From NCBI RefSeq assembly GCF_000332475.2, contig NZ_AOGX02000015.1, positions 1,240,001 through 1,304,000 of the forward strand: 64,000 bases of DNA, given 5' to 3'. This DNA comes from Leptospira yanagawae serovar Saopaulo str. Sao Paulo = ATCC 700523 (GTDB lineage Bacteria > Spirochaetota > Leptospiria > Leptospirales > Leptospiraceae). Every line of letters begins with the position of its first letter. Position 1 is the stretch's first letter. Made by a program: the position numbers and the translations under genes. Positions 19,033 to 30,350 of this stretch are shown in pieces. Under the pieces are notes generated by a model, which searched no databases, was not told the DNA's origin, and worked only from the letters and a program-made list of their open reading frames with translations.

Positions 19033-19730
19033 TTAATTGGATTCGCGGCTTGAGACAAAATTTTCACTTAATGGTATTTCCAATCTCGCAATGGTAGAAT
19101 CCTCGCCAATGATGATTCTAAAAAAATTGGGATCAATCCCTTCCCCTTTTAACATGATGAGGATGAGGGCAAGTCCAAGACCTGCTCCTTCCGATGTATC
19201 CGCGTTATCGATGTAAAACTGGGCAATGTCATCATACATCATTCCCTTTTCCAATCGTTCTCTGATAGACTTTTCTTCTTCTTTGGCAATGGGGGTGTTG
19301 TTGATCACTTCGATCAGGATGCCATCGTCATTGTATTTAAAATTGATTAAGCAGTAGTATCCCTTTTTTTGGCTTTGATTCCGAACTCATTTGACATCTC
19401 TTCTGAAAACATCTCGCGATACTCACGAACCCCTTTTGCATATTCGGAAGGGTTTAACATGCTGTAGCCACGTTCTTCAAAAAAAACTCGTTTTTGGTTG
19501 GCCTTACAAGCATTGATTGCCAGTTCTTTGATGATGGTGTAGAGGGTTGGGACAAGAGTTGGGTAGGTAAGTCGGTCCAAAATGAGGCCTACGGCCTCTT
19601 TGATGTGTTCTTCTACGGATTTGGAGACCCGATGGGTCTTTAGCGAGAGAATTTTCCCGTTTTCGATATGTAATTTGATGTGATCAGAAATCTCGCTTGT
19701 TTCCTTTCCCATACCCGAAATCTTTTCCAT
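19033..19730 (-). pseudogene. HATPase-domain regulatory protein, split by a frameshift in a T7/A7 run
   Basis: Two minus-strand pieces belong to one gene. The N-terminal piece (ATG 19730, stop at 19347) has the N-box IIKELAINACKAN of a GHKL ATPase. The C-terminal piece contains ILIEVINNTPI and the G-box DTSEGAGLGLALI, and runs to 19033. Between them, on the coding strand, are seven As (19364-19370). With eight, the frame continues ...AKKKGYYCLINFKYNDDG... into the second piece, so one base is missing. Loss of function, a read error or slippage are all possible. The full protein (about 232 residues) would be an ATP-binding sensor or anti-sigma-like protein without a phospho-acceptor His domain. 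Divergent from the amidohydrolase-like gene (36 bases apart). Confidence 0.8.
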
Positions 19731-19766
19731 TCTAGTCCTTACTGTCAAGGTACTAAGACCGCTAGC

Positions 19767-21140
19767 ATGAAAAACCGCAGGCTTCTATCCCTCACCTTAT
19801 TCCTATCGGCCATTACCCCCACCATTCTTTTGTCCCAATCTTTGAAAATGAAATCTGTTCGGATCTGGGACAGTGAAAAAGCCAATTTTTCTGGATTTGT
19901 AGATTTGGAAGTGAGTCAGGGGAAAATACTGTCCATCAAACCTGCCGGAGAAAAACCGAATCCAGAATTCCTTTTGCCAGGATTTTGTGATGCTTCTGTG
20001 ACCTTGAGTGCCAATGGCCAAGGTGGGAAAACAAATTTGTCTGAACTTTCGAAGGTTTTCCTTGGGTTCCTTTCCGCAGGGTTTAGCCACATTGAGTCCG
20101 TGGGTGATCCCAATCTCACTTCCCTCCAAGCGTTGATGGTAAAGTCAAAATGGAATGCACCCATTTTGTCCCAGTCCCAAAAACCGCACCTGTATTCGGA
20201 ACTCGAAGTGGGAGAGGGTACAAATTACCAATCAGGCCTAAAGGCAAATTTTGATCCCAAACGGAATGGGCATACCCCCATTTTTTTGAAAGAAAAGGAC
20301 AACCGAGGATTCTCCCAAACAGAACTTTTTGCCAAACGAAAGGAATTGGAATCAAATGGGAAATTGGCGATCGCTTATACCTTTGCCGACAAAACCAGTT
20401 GGGAAGATGCATTGGACACAGGTTTTTCCGTTCTCTTCCACCCCATGCCTCCGGGGACAAACCTCTACCGGACACAAAAACGAGATTTTTTTTGGGCTCC
20501 ATTGTTTGGAATCTTATACCTCCAAGAGTTAAAACGAAATCCGTCGATGGGAAAAGAAGAAGAAATCCTTTGGGGAACCTTAAGTCCGTATTTCGGGAAG
20601 GTTTGGAAGGGGAATCTCAGTTGGGAACTGGAGACGTCGGAACAGGATGAGTTCACTCCTTTTTCCGTTTATGCCTCTCAGTTCCGTTCGGAAAGGGAAA
20701 CACATTCCAATTTGTTATTTGCGAGTGGGACAGGCCATTGGGGTCTATTCCCTGGCCAAGCAGCCGTAGTTGAGGTGAGGCTTTGGGAAAACCTTCTACA
20801 AGAATCTGGTAACATTGGCGAGAAACCAAAATTAGAATCCAAAGGGTTTTGGGATTCCATTTTTGGGAAACGTTCCGAAATGATTTTACCAACCCAAAAG
20901 GATGTCGATAGCCTTCCTCGGGTGCGCCGCCACATCATCCAAACTCTTTCTGAAAAAACTTGCCAATACCTTGGTGCCGATCATGGAGGAAGGCTCCGGG
21001 TGGGAGGGCCTGCCCATTTTTCCATCCTTACGGAAAATCCTCTGAAACGTGCATCGGGAATATTTCCAATTGAATCCATGGTATTGGGAGGAAAATTGGT
21101 ATATACCTCTAAACCCACCAAGGAAGGAACCGCAAAATGA
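19767..21140 (+). CDS. Secreted amidohydrolase-like protein lacking the metal site
   Basis: 457 residues with a signal peptide (MKNRRLLSLTLFLSAITPTI). The frame is laid out like a metal-dependent amidohydrolase: a short beta-sandwich, then FLLPGFCDASVTLS where active enzymes have LPGFIDxHxH, and at the C-terminus GADHGGRLRVGGPAHFSIL, matching the usual GS-x-x-G-x-DADxV closing strand. The HxH metal ligands are replaced by DAS, and I see no obvious compensating histidine pair, so it is probably not a canonical hydrolase. It may be a binding or structural relative. ATG 19767 gives the signal peptide; the stop overlaps the next start (ATGA). Confidence 0.66.
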   Translation: MKNRRLLSLTLFLSAITPTILLSQSLKMKSVRIWDSEKANFSGFVDLEVSQGKILSIKPAGEKPNPEFLLPGFCDASVTLSANGQGGKTNLSELSKVFLGFLSAGFSHIESVGDPNLTSLQALMVKSKWNAPILSQSQKPHLYSELEVGEGTNYQSGLKANFDPKRNGHTPIFLKEKDNRGFSQTELFAKRKELESNGKLAIAYTFADKTSWEDALDTGFSVLFHPMPPGTNLYRTQKRDFFWAPLFGILYLQELKRNPSMGKEEEILWGTLSPYFGKVWKGNLSWELETSEQDEFTPFSVYASQFRSERETHSNLLFASGTGHWGLFPGQAAVVEVRLWENLLQESGNIGEKPKLESKGFWDSIFGKRSEMILPTQKDVDSLPRVRRHIIQTLSEKTCQYLGADHGGRLRVGGPAHFSILTENPLKRASGIFPIESMVLGGKLVYTSKPTKEGTAK

Positions 21141-22291
21141 AAGGCCCATCCTCAGAATTTGACCGTTTATTAGAAGAAAGTTTTAAAAAAAGGCAATCCA
21201 TCGAACCTGGATCACGCCACGAAGCCAAAGTAACAGCTGTTAAAAACGATTATGTATTCATTCGTACTTTAGACAATAAAGTTGTTGGGAATATTTCGAG
21301 CGAAGAGTGGAGAGAAGAAGTTTTGCCAAAAGTTGGTGATCCACTTGTTGTTTATTTTTTAAAAGAAAATTCAGGTGATTTTTATTTTACCACTTGTTTG
21401 TCTCAAGACAACCTAACAGAAGAAAACTTAGAACTAGCAAATCAATTCGAAATTCCCGTCCTTGGGCAATTATTACAAGAAGGAAATGGCGGTTGGGATG
21501 TGAAACTTGGTAGTCATACTGCCTTTGTTCCTTTTAGCCAATTGGACAGTTCACTCAAAGGAAAAAATATTTCCGGAAAAAGAATTAAATTTATCATTTC
21601 CGAACTTGGAAAAAAACAAAACAAAATCCTTCTTTCCCAAAAGAAAATTGCTGATAAAGAAAGAGAAACGAAGAAACAACTGTTACGCGATGAATTGAAG
21701 GTTGGAATGTTTGTTTCTTGTGTTGTAAAAAGCATTCATAAATTCGGTCTCATTGTAGACATGGATGGGCTCGATGCATTGGTCCCTCAATCGGAAGCAA
21801 CCTACAAAAAAAATCCTGACCTCACCACCGAGTTTCGAGTGGGAGAAACTCTCCGTGCTAAAATTTTAACGTTAGATTGGTCCACAAATAAAATTTCACT
21901 CAGCGTTAAAGATTTTTTATCAGACCCATGGTCAGGGAAACTTCCTTTTAAAGAATCAGATATCATTTCCGGTACAGTGGAATCGATCAAACCCTTCGGA
22001 CTTTTTGTACGGTTGGGAGAAGATTTTTCTGGGCTTGTTCCCAATAAAGAATCAGGGATCCCACAAAGGACTCCGCTGAATACTGTTTTCCAACCGGGCC
22101 AAAAACTGGAAGTGTTTGTTTTGGAAATCAATCCAGAAAAAAGACAAATTGCCTTATCGATAACGAAGGCAGCGGAAGCAAAAGATCGAATGGAATACCA
22201 AGAGTATCTCTCAAAAGATGATTCGAGTGCCTCGGTTTCCAGTTTTGGACTGGCATTAAAGCAATCTTTGGAAAAACAAAAAAAGAAGTAA
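21137..22291 (+). CDS. S1-domain RNA-binding protein (ribosomal protein S1 paralogue)
   Basis: 384 residues containing four S1 OB-fold repeats at about 22-90, 105-170, 188-256 and 274-346. The third (VGMFVSCVVKSIHKFGLIVDMDGLDALVPQS, landmark residues 189 onward) and fourth (ISGTVESIKPFGLFVRLGEDFSGLVP) are the most canonical; the first two are divergent. Proteins like this bind single-stranded RNA and act in translation or RNA turnover. It is shorter than genuine S1 (usually six repeats in proteobacteria), so it is probably a paralogue. ATGA overlap with the upstream gene; trmL follows after seven bases, so the three likely share a transcript. Confidence 0.83.
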   Translation: MKGPSSEFDRLLEESFKKRQSIEPGSRHEAKVTAVKNDYVFIRTLDNKVVGNISSEEWREEVLPKVGDPLVVYFLKENSGDFYFTTCLSQDNLTEENLELANQFEIPVLGQLLQEGNGGWDVKLGSHTAFVPFSQLDSSLKGKNISGKRIKFIISELGKKQNKILLSQKKIADKERETKKQLLRDELKVGMFVSCVVKSIHKFGLIVDMDGLDALVPQSEATYKKNPDLTTEFRVGETLRAKILTLDWSTNKISLSVKDFLSDPWSGKLPFKESDIISGTVESIKPFGLFVRLGEDFSGLVPNKESGIPQRTPLNTVFQPGQKLEVFVLEINPEKRQIALSITKAAEAKDRMEYQEYLSKDDSSASVSSFGLALKQSLEKQKKK

Positions 22292-22298
22292 ACTTCCT

Positions 22299-22766
22299 TT
22301 GGAAATTGCCTTATATCGCCCCGAAATTCCACCTAACACTGGTAATATCGCGCGCCTTTGTGTGAATGCCGGGGTACCACTTTCCATTGTTGGAGAACCT
22401 TCCTTTGATCTTTCGGAAAAGGCAGTAAGGCGGGCAGGTCTTGATTATTGGAAGGATTTAGAGTTTTATAGGTTTGCCACATGGGAAGGCTTTCAAAAGG
22501 CAAAGGAAACGGAAGGGAAACGAATTTTCCTGGTTTCCAAATTTGGGAAAAAAACCTATTGGGACGTGTCGTTCCATTCGCAAGATGTGTTTTTATTTGG
22601 TAGAGAGACCTCAGGACTTCCAGATGAAATTCACAAAGGACACCCTTCTGACCAAATCATTTCCATACCTATGGCAGAAGCGAGTCGATCCATCAATTTA
22701 TCCAATGCCGTTGCCATCATCCTTTATGAAGCACTGCGCCAAGAAAAATCTCGGACTAATCCCTAA
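22299..22766 (+). CDS. trmL: tRNA (cytidine34-2'-O)-methyltransferase
   Basis: A SPOUT-family enzyme that 2'-O-methylates the wobble base of certain leucine tRNAs. At 155 residues it is a minimal knotted fold: LYRPEIPPNTGNIARLCVNAG at the start (quoted in part), FGRETSGLP in the middle and IPMAEASRSINLSNAVAII for the SAM knot. The start is TTG 22299; no ATG fits the conserved N-terminus. It lies seven bases after the S1 gene. Confidence 0.92.
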   Translation: MEIALYRPEIPPNTGNIARLCVNAGVPLSIVGEPSFDLSEKAVRRAGLDYWKDLEFYRFATWEGFQKAKETEGKRIFLVSKFGKKTYWDVSFHSQDVFLFGRETSGLPDEIHKGHPSDQIISIPMAEASRSINLSNAVAIILYEALRQEKSRTNP

Positions 22767-22793
22767 AGGATAAAACAATTTACAACTCTTCCG

Positions 22794-22811
22794 TTCCCAT
22801 TGGAATGGGAA
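22794..22811. promoter_or_regulatory. Dyad overlapping the ribosome-binding site of the next gene
   Basis: TTCCCATT and AATGGGAA form perfect 8-bp arms around GG, ending four bases before ATG 22815. The right arm contains the only purine-rich ribosome-binding sequence. As RNA it can fold into a 7-bp hairpin with a TGGA loop that would hide that site; as DNA it could be an operator. Confidence 0.5.
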
Positions 22812-22814
22812 TAT

Positions 22815-23483
22815 ATGCCGTTCCCTCTCTCAAGAACCGAGTTAGAGAAAGAAATCAAAACTTTGTTCTCCAATGGACTTTCGGGGAATGTGAACGATTT
22901 TTACTCTTGGGTGATTATGGAAACCCAGAGAAAATTCAAAGATGTGCCAAATACAACTTTGGATATGGTCATTACCGTTATGGATGAGTTCGTAAAAGAT
23001 GGACTCATCACAACAAACCCCATCGACCCACGTGAGTATTACATTACAGAGGAATCACCCATTGTTCGTAAAATGGGAACCTCAGAAACATTTGTGATCC
23101 TTGGTGCCCTTCACTTCAATCCGATGCAATATGTTCGCGCAAGGCTTGCCTATTTTCTCAAACGAAATGGAATCGATGAAGAGTTACGAATGGACCTTTG
23201 CATTGCCACAGTCGAAGCCGTGGAAAATGCAGCGAAGTATGGGGATGGTGGTGGAGTGGAAGTCACCTTCCAAATCGATAAACAAAAAGTTTTTACGATT
23301 GAAATGATCAATACAGTAAAAGATTTTAATTTAGAAGACGATATCCAAAGGGGTAAGTTTTCGTCAACAGCCACTCTCATGCGTGGCATGATGGTCATGC
23401 AAAAACTTTTTGATTCAGTGGATTTAGAAATCACTGATAACAGAAAACAAGCTATTCTAAAAGCAACTCGTAAATTAACATAG
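22815..23483 (+). CDS. GHKL/HATPase anti-sigma-like regulatory protein
   Basis: 222 residues. The C-terminal half (from about residue 100) is an RsbW/SpoIIAB-type ATPase: LCIATVEAVENAAKYGDGG carries the N-box Glu-Asn pair, followed by FTIEMINTVKDF and RGMMVMQKLFDSVDL. The N-terminal 90 residues are a separate helical region of unknown role. There is no phosphorylatable His domain, so it is more likely a serine-kinase/anti-sigma-type switch than a two-component kinase. ATG 22815 is chosen over TTG 22800. uvrB starts seven bases downstream. Confidence 0.75.
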   Translation: MPFPLSRTELEKEIKTLFSNGLSGNVNDFYSWVIMETQRKFKDVPNTTLDMVITVMDEFVKDGLITTNPIDPREYYITEESPIVRKMGTSETFVILGALHFNPMQYVRARLAYFLKRNGIDEELRMDLCIATVEAVENAAKYGDGGGVEVTFQIDKQKVFTIEMINTVKDFNLEDDIQRGKFSSTATLMRGMMVMQKLFDSVDLEITDNRKQAILKATRKLT

Positions 23484-23489
23484 GTTCCT

Positions 23490-25484
23490 ATGGCAAATTT
23501 CAAAATGGTTTCTCCCTTCAAAGCTGCCGGAGACCAAGTGAAAGCAATCGAAAATATTGCGAAGTCATTCGGTGAAGGTAAAAACAAAATCACACTCGTG
23601 GGTGTGACTGGGTCTGGAAAAACGTTTACGATGGCAGAGGTCATCACTCGAGTTAAAAAACCAACTTTAATTTTATCTCATAACAAAACATTAGCTGCTC
23701 AATTATTCCGTGAATTTAAAGAATTTTTTCCAGAGAATGCTGTAGAGTATTTTGTTTCGTATTACGACTATTACCAACCAGAAGCCTATGTCCCTTCTTC
23801 TGACACCTTCATTGAAAAAGATATGTCGATGAATGAAGAAATCGATAAACTTCGGTTACGTGCCACTTCTAGTTTATTAGAACGAGATGATGTGATCATT
23901 GTAAGTTCTGTATCATGCATTTATGGTTTGGGTTCACCAGAAGATTATATGAACTCCGTCGTTATGTTACGTGTTGGTGATAAGATTGACCGTGACCAAA
24001 TCATTCGAAAGTTTTTGCACATCCAGTATGCAAGAAACGATATTGATTTTAGTCGGGGTAATTTCCGTGTGCGTGGGGATACCATTGAAATCATGCCTTC
24101 GTACCAAGAAGAAGGGATTCGGATTGAACTCTTTGGGGATGAGATAGACGGTCTTTCCAAAATAGATCCACTCACTGGCAAAGTGAAAACAAAACTTGAT
24201 CGTGTAGTAGTGTATCCTGCCAAACACTTCATCACTTCAGGCCCCAAAATTAAAGATGCCATGGAAAAGATTAAAGAAGAAATGGCTGCCCAAAAAGAGT
24301 ATTTTCTGAAACAAGGCAAACATTTGGAAGCAGAACGAATCGAATCAAGAACCAATTATGATATGGAGATGTTACTGGAACTTGGGTATTGTAGTGGGAT
24401 TGAAAATTACTCCAGGCATTTGACAGGAAGGTTGGAAGGGGAAAGACCAGCGTGTTTACTTGATTATTTTCCTGGGAAAGATTTTTTACTGATCATAGAT
24501 GAATCACATGTAACTCTTCCTCAAATCGGTGGGATGTATGCAGGGGATAGGGCCAGAAAACAGACGTTAGTTGATTTTGGTTTTCGGTTACCAAGTGCTT
24601 TGGATAACAGACCTTTAAATTTTACTGAATTTGAAGCGATGACACCAAGGACTTTGTATGTGTCAGCCACACCTGATGAGAATGAAATCAGTAAAAGTGA
24701 AGCGGTGTTTGAACAAATCATTCGGCCCACTGGACTTCTTGATCCCGTTGTGGAAGTTCGGCCAACCACAAACCAAATCGAAGACTTACTCAATGAAATC
24801 CGACTTCGCATTGAACAAAAAGAAAGAATCCTCATCACAACTCTGACAAAAAAAATGTCAGAGGATTTAACGGATTATTACAAAGAGGTGGGTTTAAAAA
24901 TCGCATACCTACATTCAGAAATTGATACCATCGAAAGAACAGAAATCATTCGAGACTTACGAAGGGGTGTGTATGATTGCATTGTTGGTATCAATTTGTT
25001 ACGGGAAGGTTTAGACATTCCGGAAGTGTCTCTTGTTGCCATCCTTGATGCAGACAAAGAAGGATTTCTTCGAAACTATAAATCTCTCATCCAAACCATT
25101 GGTCGTGCTGCAAGGAATGTCAATGGCAAAGCAATTTTGTACGCGGATCGAATGACCGATTCCATCAAAAAAGCCATCAGTGAAACCGAACGCCGTCGTT
25201 TGATCCAAGAATCTCATAACCAAAAGATGGGAATCACTCCTCAGACAATCCAAAAGGAAATTCATGATATCCTTCCAAGAGAGATGGCGGAAGAGGACAG
25301 TAAAGAAGAAGCATTAAAAGATTTAGAAAAAGAATTTACCTTGAAGAAATACAAAACCAAAGACAAGTTACGTGAGGCTTTGAAACGTGAAATGTTACGT
25401 TATGCCAATGATTTGGATTTTGAAAAAGCGGCCATGTTTCGTGATAAAATGTTAGCACTTGGCCCAGATAAAATTGAAACATAA
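23490..25484 (+). CDS. uvrB: Excinuclease ABC subunit B
   Basis: Damage-verifying helicase-like subunit of nucleotide-excision repair. 664 residues: Walker A GVTGSGKT at 38-45, the beta-hairpin [12 protein letters not shown] that probes DNA, DESH box, SATP motif, and helicase motifs V and VI ([22 protein letters not shown]). The C-terminal UVR domain ([17 protein letters not shown]) binds UvrC. Length and motifs are standard. No SOS box is visible in the seven-base gap before it. Confidence 0.98.
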   Translation: MANFKMVSPFKAAGDQVKAIENIAKSFGEGKNKITLVGVTGSGKTFTMAEVITRVKKPTLILSHNKTLAAQLFREFKEFFPENAVEYFVSYYDYYQPEAYVPSSDTFIEKDMSMNEEIDKLRLRATSSLLERDDVIIVSSVSCIYGLGSPEDYMNSVVMLRVGDKIDRDQIIRKFLHIQYARNDIDFSRGNFRVRGDTIEIMPSYQEEGIRIELFGDEIDGLSKIDPLTGKVKTKLDRVVVYPAKHFITSGPKIKDAMEKIKEEMAAQKEYFLKQGKHLEAERIESRTNYDMEMLLELGYCSGIENYSRHLTGRLEGERPACLLDYFPGKDFLLIIDESHVTLPQIGGMYAGDRARKQTLVDFGFRLPSALDNRPLNFTEFEAMTPRTLYVSATPDENEISKSEAVFEQIIRPTGLLDPVVEVRPTTNQIEDLLNEIRLRIEQKERILITTLTKKMSEDLTDYYKEVGLKIAYLHSEIDTIERTEIIRDLRRGVYDCIVGINLLREGLDIPEVSLVAILDADKEGFLRNYKSLIQTIGRAARNVNGKAILYADRMTDSIKKAISETERRRLIQESHNQKMGITPQTIQKEIHDILPREMAEEDSKEEALKDLEKEFTLKKYKTKDKLREALKREMLRYANDLDFEKAAMFRDKMLALGPDKIET

Positions 25485-25497
25485 GGAAGGATACGGA

Positions 25498-27870
25498 TTG
25501 GAAACAAATGAATTTTGGGAAAACCCAAACAAATTGGCAAGACTAGAAGACACTTTACCCAAACAGATCTTTTTACTTCCGATCAAAGTACGCCCCGTTT
25601 TCCCTGGAATCATCACACCTCTCATCGTTCCTCCTGGTAGATTCATCCAGTCCATAGAAGAATCTTCTAAGGGAGCTGGGTTTCTCGGACTCATTTTGCT
25701 GAAAGAAGATGAATCAGAACTTCCCTCGGAAGATAATATTTTTCAGATCGGAGTTGTTGCAAGGATTCTCAAAAAAATCAACCTTCCAGATGGTGGGATG
25801 AATATCCTAGTTAACACAATCCAAAGATTTAAAATTAATTCAATTCATACCAAAGAACCAGTGTTAATTGCTAATGTATCTTACCCTGAAGAAGAATTGG
25901 GGACGAGTAAAAATAACATTAAAGCATTGATGCGAACTTTACTCATATTAACGAAGGAATTGGCGCAAAACAATCCTTTGTTCACTGAGGATATGAAGTT
26001 AACCATGATGAATGTGAATGAACCAGCAAAAATGGCGGATTTTGTTTGTTCCATTTTGAATTTGGAGAAAGAAGAATACCAGTCGGTCATTGAAGCCATT
26101 CAAATCAATGATCGATTAGAAAAGGTATTATTGTTCCTTAAAAAGGAAATTGAATTAGTAGTTTTACAGAAAAAAATCCAAGAACAAATCAATGACAAAA
26201 TTGATAACCAACAAAGGCAATTTTTTTTAAGAGAACAACTTAAGGCCATCCAGCAAGAGTTAGGTGTTGGTGAAGATAAAACAGAGCAAAAATACGACAA
26301 ACTACTTACTCGTTTAAAATCAATTCCTGTTGCCGATGAAATCATTGTGGAAGTGGAAAGAGAAATTGAAAAATTCAAAAACTCAGATCCAATTTCCAGT
26401 GATTACAATGTGATCCGAAACTATTTGGATTTGGTGGATAGTCTGCCTTGGGAAAAACCAAAAGCAAAAGACATTAATTTACTTCATGCAAAAAAAGTTT
26501 TAAACCGTGATCATCATAAATTGGAAGATGTCAAAGAACGGATCTTAGAATTTTTGGCTGTACACAAACTCAATCCCAAAAGTAAAGGATCCATCCTTTG
26601 CCTCGTAGGCCCTCCGGGTGTGGGAAAAACATCCATAGCAAAATCCATTGCGGAAGCACTCGGTAGAAAATTTTATCGCTTTAGTGTTGGTGGGGTGAGA
26701 GACGAAGCAGAGATCAAAGGCCATCGTCGGACCTACATTGGGGCAATGCCAGGAAAACTCATCAACGCATTGAAAATCACAAAAGAAAGAGATACTGTAA
26801 TCTTACTCGATGAGATCGATAAAATGTCACAAGGATACCAAGGTGATCCACAAGCGGCATTACTTGAAGTACTGGATCCTGAACAAAATTTTAATTTTAG
26901 AGATCATTATTTGGACTTACCTTTTGATTTGTCTGATGTACTTTTCATAGCCACAGCCAACACCTTTGAACCCATCCCAAGAGTGTTACTTGATCGGATG
27001 GAAGTGATCCAACTTTCAGGTTATATCACAGAAGAAAAAGTTCAGATCTTTCAAAAGTATCTTTGGAGTAAAATTTTTGTTAAAAATGGATTAAACCCTG
27101 ATTTGTTTACGATGAAAAAAGAGACAGTGACTCATCTCATCAATTCCTATTCCAGAGAATCAGGGTTACGTGGTCTCGAAAAAACATTTGATAAATTGGT
27201 TCGTAAACTTGCTCTAAAACAAGTGTTAAAGGAAAAGTTTTCAAAAGAAATCAGAGAAAAGGATTTGGTGGAATATTTAGGGCCTCCTCCGTTTGTGGAT
27301 GACCGAATGACAATACCAAAGGTACCTGGAACTGCTTTAGGTTTAGCATGGACCAATGCTGGTGGTTCGACCTTACTGATCGAGGCTGTTTTAATCCCTG
27401 GCAAAGGTGGTCTCACTCTTACAGGTCAGATGGGAAAAATGATGGAAGAGTCAGCAAACATTGCTTTGTCGTTTGTGAAAAATTATTTGAACAACGATGG
27501 ATTATTTGAGAAAAAAGCCATTCACTTACATGTACCTGATGGTGCCACTCCAAAGGATGGTCCAAGTGCTGGTATCACAATGGCAACAGCCATTTTATCA
27601 CTTGTGACAAACCGAGTATTGAATCCTGGATTTGGAATGACAGGTGAACTAACGTTAACTGGTGAAGTTTTGGCAATAGGTGGGTTACGAGAAAAAATTG
27701 TTGCGGCAAAACGAGTTGGAATCAAAAAAATCATTTTCCCAAAAGATAATGAAAAAGCTTTCCAAGAAATCCCTGATTATGTAAAAAAAGGTGTTACCTT
27801 TTATCCTGTTACAAGGTTTGAAGAAGTAGAGAAATTGGTTTTTCCTAAAATAAAGAGTAAGAAAAAATGA
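25498..27870 (+). CDS. lon: ATP-dependent protease Lon
   Basis: Cytoplasmic AAA+ serine protease that degrades misfolded and regulatory proteins. 790 residues: N-terminal LAN substrate domain, Walker [10 protein letters not shown] near residue 372, Walker [12 protein letters not shown], and the protease domain with [13 protein letters not shown] (catalytic Ser near 689) and the catalytic Lys in REKIVAAKR. The frame is open back to TTG 25459 inside uvrB, but TTG 25498 has AAGGAAGG seven bases upstream and no overlap, so it is the better start. Confidence 0.97.
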   Translation: METNEFWENPNKLARLEDTLPKQIFLLPIKVRPVFPGIITPLIVPPGRFIQSIEESSKGAGFLGLILLKEDESELPSEDNIFQIGVVARILKKINLPDGGMNILVNTIQRFKINSIHTKEPVLIANVSYPEEELGTSKNNIKALMRTLLILTKELAQNNPLFTEDMKLTMMNVNEPAKMADFVCSILNLEKEEYQSVIEAIQINDRLEKVLLFLKKEIELVVLQKKIQEQINDKIDNQQRQFFLREQLKAIQQELGVGEDKTEQKYDKLLTRLKSIPVADEIIVEVEREIEKFKNSDPISSDYNVIRNYLDLVDSLPWEKPKAKDINLLHAKKVLNRDHHKLEDVKERILEFLAVHKLNPKSKGSILCLVGPPGVGKTSIAKSIAEALGRKFYRFSVGGVRDEAEIKGHRRTYIGAMPGKLINALKITKERDTVILLDEIDKMSQGYQGDPQAALLEVLDPEQNFNFRDHYLDLPFDLSDVLFIATANTFEPIPRVLLDRMEVIQLSGYITEEKVQIFQKYLWSKIFVKNGLNPDLFTMKKETVTHLINSYSRESGLRGLEKTFDKLVRKLALKQVLKEKFSKEIREKDLVEYLGPPPFVDDRMTIPKVPGTALGLAWTNAGGSTLLIEAVLIPGKGGLTLTGQMGKMMEESANIALSFVKNYLNNDGLFEKKAIHLHVPDGATPKDGPSAGITMATAILSLVTNRVLNPGFGMTGELTLTGEVLAIGGLREKIVAAKRVGIKKIIFPKDNEKAFQEIPDYVKKGVTFYPVTRFEEVEKLVFPKIKSKKK

Positions 27871-30350
27871 ACTACAAAAATAATTCCTTTTATTTGATTT
27901 TAGAAGTTTTGTACGGACATCTAACGGACCTAATGCGGTTTTTATGGCAAAAGAAAAATCAAGTTTTGGTAATTGGATTTATTTTAGGTGTATTTCTTAC
28001 TTTTTTCTTTTTAGGTGGAGCCTACGTAGTCTGGTCTGGTGAAGAAACTAGGGTTCACAAATCTTTAGAGAAATACAGATCAGAAGTTTCAAATTTTTAT
28101 GATACTTTCCAACCCAAATCAGTCAAAATCCTTGACCGAAGTGGAAAGGTGATGGGTGAGTTTTACCGACGCAATTTCCGTCCTATTCGTACGGATAATT
28201 TAAATAAACACAACGTGATTGTTTGGGCTGTTCTCTCATCTGAAGATAGAGAGTTTTTTTCACATTCTGGTATTAATTATACGGCAATTATGCGTGCTGT
28301 CGTAACAAACTTGGTACAGTTTCGATTATCACAAGGTGGTTCTACTATCTCACAACAGTTAGCAAAGCTTACTCTCAACCTTGGTAAAAGGAATTTGTTC
28401 AATAAACTTACTGAGTTGTATTGCACTTTTTATATCGAAAGCCATTATTCAAAAGAAGAAATTTTGGCCATGTACCTGAACCAAATATTTTTAGGAGAAG
28501 GGAATACTGGAGTAGAAGAAGCTGCTCGTTATTATTTTCGTAAACCAGCTTCCGAACTAAGTCCTGAAGAAGCAGCCCTCCTTGTTGGAATCATTCCAGC
28601 ACCAAGTGTTTACAATCCAGTTCGGAACCTGAATATTGCGCTCTCTCGCCAAAAACGTGTGTTATACGATATGGCAAGAAATCCTGAATTACATCCATCT
28701 CAAAAAGATATCCCCGTTAAATTTTCAGATTCCATTGAAGTGAATTTAAAACGATTTCGCACCATCTATAAAGTGAAAGAAACGAAAGATGATGAAGGAA
28801 ATCCAAAATACTCCAGCGAAATTGGAAAGTATGGTGCAGATAAAGATTTTAGAGTTAACTTAGCGCCAGATTTTAATGCAGAGATTAGAAGGTTTATCTT
28901 AGAAAAATTTTCAAACGAAGATTTGGAAGAACGAGGTTTACTTGTTTATACCACTCTTGATTTGGAAAAACAAAGATTTGCGGAAGAAGCCTTACGTATT
29001 GGAGTGGATTCTGTTCGGGCTGATCTCTCCAAACAAGAGTTAGAATACCAAGGGAAAGGGAAAGCCGACTTAGCAGAAGTAACAAGAAGTATTTTACCAC
29101 AACTCAGTGGATCTATGATATCACTTGATCCTGAAACGGGGGATGTGGAAGCGCTTGTGGGTGGTTATAAAATATCCAATGTTTTCCGATTCAATCGTGC
29201 AGAAGAAGCAAGAAGGCAACCTGGATCTACCATAAAAGCCTTAGTGTATGCACTTGCATTTGAAAAACGGATTGTGAATCCATCTTCCAAAATCAAAGAC
29301 GAAAAATTAGACTTCTCTGGTTATTCACCTAAAAACTGGTACAAAGGGTATAAAGGCGAAATCACTGTCCGCCAAGCCTTGGCTCAATCAGTAAATACAG
29401 TATCTGTGAAACTACTTCATGAAGTCGGAATTTCGTATTTCATACAAAAACTCAGCGCCATTTTATCCATTCCAGAAGAAGAAGCAGAACAAAGATTCCA
29501 AAGGAACTTATCACTGGCCCTTGGTTCAGGGGAGTTGAGTCCAATGGAATTGTCTGTGATTTATGCGACACTGATGAATGGGGGCAGGCGAGTCACTCCC
29601 AGAAAAATCATTAAAATCACAGATATGGATGGAAACGAATTTTATAATACTGTTCCCAATGAGGCCGCCGAACAAATATTAGATCCTGTTGCCTGCGCCA
29701 TGGCTGTCAATACCTTACAATCAGTTTTGACGGAAGAAGGTACGATGACCTTAAAACGAAAAGAAGGAGACCCTTTTTTATATGCAGGAAAAACAGGAAC
29801 CGTCCAATCACCAAAACTCAAATCATCGAAATGGAAAGGGATCAAAGGTGTTAGAGATGTTTGGTTTGCCGGACTCACACCACGAAATGTAACAGTTGTT
29901 TGGGTCGGTCATGATGAGGGAGCACCTTTCCCTGGATCTGGATCAGGTGTTTCCGGTGGAATTTGGTATAAATACATCCAAAACGTGAAGTCCAAATTAG
30001 GAATGGGAAATCAATTGATTTCGAGTTTTGTAGGTGATTTTGTCAAAGTAGATGTATGTGCAGATGATGGTACTATGATCGAAGTAAACCCAGAATATGT
30101 ATGTAAGGTCCCACTTTATGCCCAGTATTATTATATCGGAGATCTGCCACCGAAACGAATTGGTTTCAATAAATCTGATCCACAACCTAATATAAGTAAT
30201 GTGCCGAATGATGCACTTGACGAAGATTCTGAAATTTCCACTTATGAATCAGATGGAACGAAAATACAACCAACGGCTGTAGATTCCGTTGAATTGGAAC
30301 CACCTCTTATAGATAATCGGCGAGTGCGCTATAACGAAGAAACTCCTTAG
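27867..30350 (+). CDS. Class A penicillin-binding protein (PBP1A type)
   Basis: Bifunctional peptidoglycan synthase anchored in the inner membrane by a helix at about residues 30-53. The glycosyltransferase domain (GT51) shows [10 protein letters not shown] (catalytic Glu126) and [12 protein letters not shown]. The transpeptidase domain shows the SxxK motif STIK (Ser454, Lys457), QSVN as the SxN motif, and AGKTGT near 642. A low-complexity acidic tail ends the 827-residue chain. It overlaps lon in an ATGA junction. Its 3' end overlaps the convergent lipoprotein gene by 44 bases. Confidence 0.95.
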   Translation: MNYKNNSFYLILEVLYGHLTDLMRFLWQKKNQVLVIGFILGVFLTFFFLGGAYVVWSGEETRVHKSLEKYRSEVSNFYDTFQPKSVKILDRSGKVMGEFYRRNFRPIRTDNLNKHNVIVWAVLSSEDREFFSHSGINYTAIMRAVVTNLVQFRLSQGGSTISQQLAKLTLNLGKRNLFNKLTELYCTFYIESHYSKEEILAMYLNQIFLGEGNTGVEEAARYYFRKPASELSPEEAALLVGIIPAPSVYNPVRNLNIALSRQKRVLYDMARNPELHPSQKDIPVKFSDSIEVNLKRFRTIYKVKETKDDEGNPKYSSEIGKYGADKDFRVNLAPDFNAEIRRFILEKFSNEDLEERGLLVYTTLDLEKQRFAEEALRIGVDSVRADLSKQELEYQGKGKADLAEVTRSILPQLSGSMISLDPETGDVEALVGGYKISNVFRFNRAEEARRQPGSTIKALVYALAFEKRIVNPSSKIKDEKLDFSGYSPKNWYKGYKGEITVRQALAQSVNTVSVKLLHEVGISYFIQKLSAILSIPEEEAEQRFQRNLSLALGSGELSPMELSVIYATLMNGGRRVTPRKIIKITDMDGNEFYNTVPNEAAEQILDPVACAMAVNTLQSVLTEEGTMTLKRKEGDPFLYAGKTGTVQSPKLKSSKWKGIKGVRDVWFAGLTPRNVTVVWVGHDEGAPFPGSGSGVSGGIWYKYIQNVKSKLGMGNQLISSFVGDFVKVDVCADDGTMIEVNPEYVCKVPLYAQYYYIGDLPPKRIGFNKSDPQPNISNVPNDALDEDSEISTYESDGTKIQPTAVDSVELEPPLIDNRRVRYNEETP

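Noticed and set aside
20116..20502. 128-codon minus-strand open frame inside the amidohydrolase-like gene
   Set aside because: Fully antisense to a gene with signal peptide and fold landmarks; composition is that of a shadow frame.
23484..23489. LexA-type SOS box for uvrB
   Set aside because: The gap before uvrB is six bases and no TTTG-N5-CAAA lies there; any SOS control would have to act upstream in the operon.
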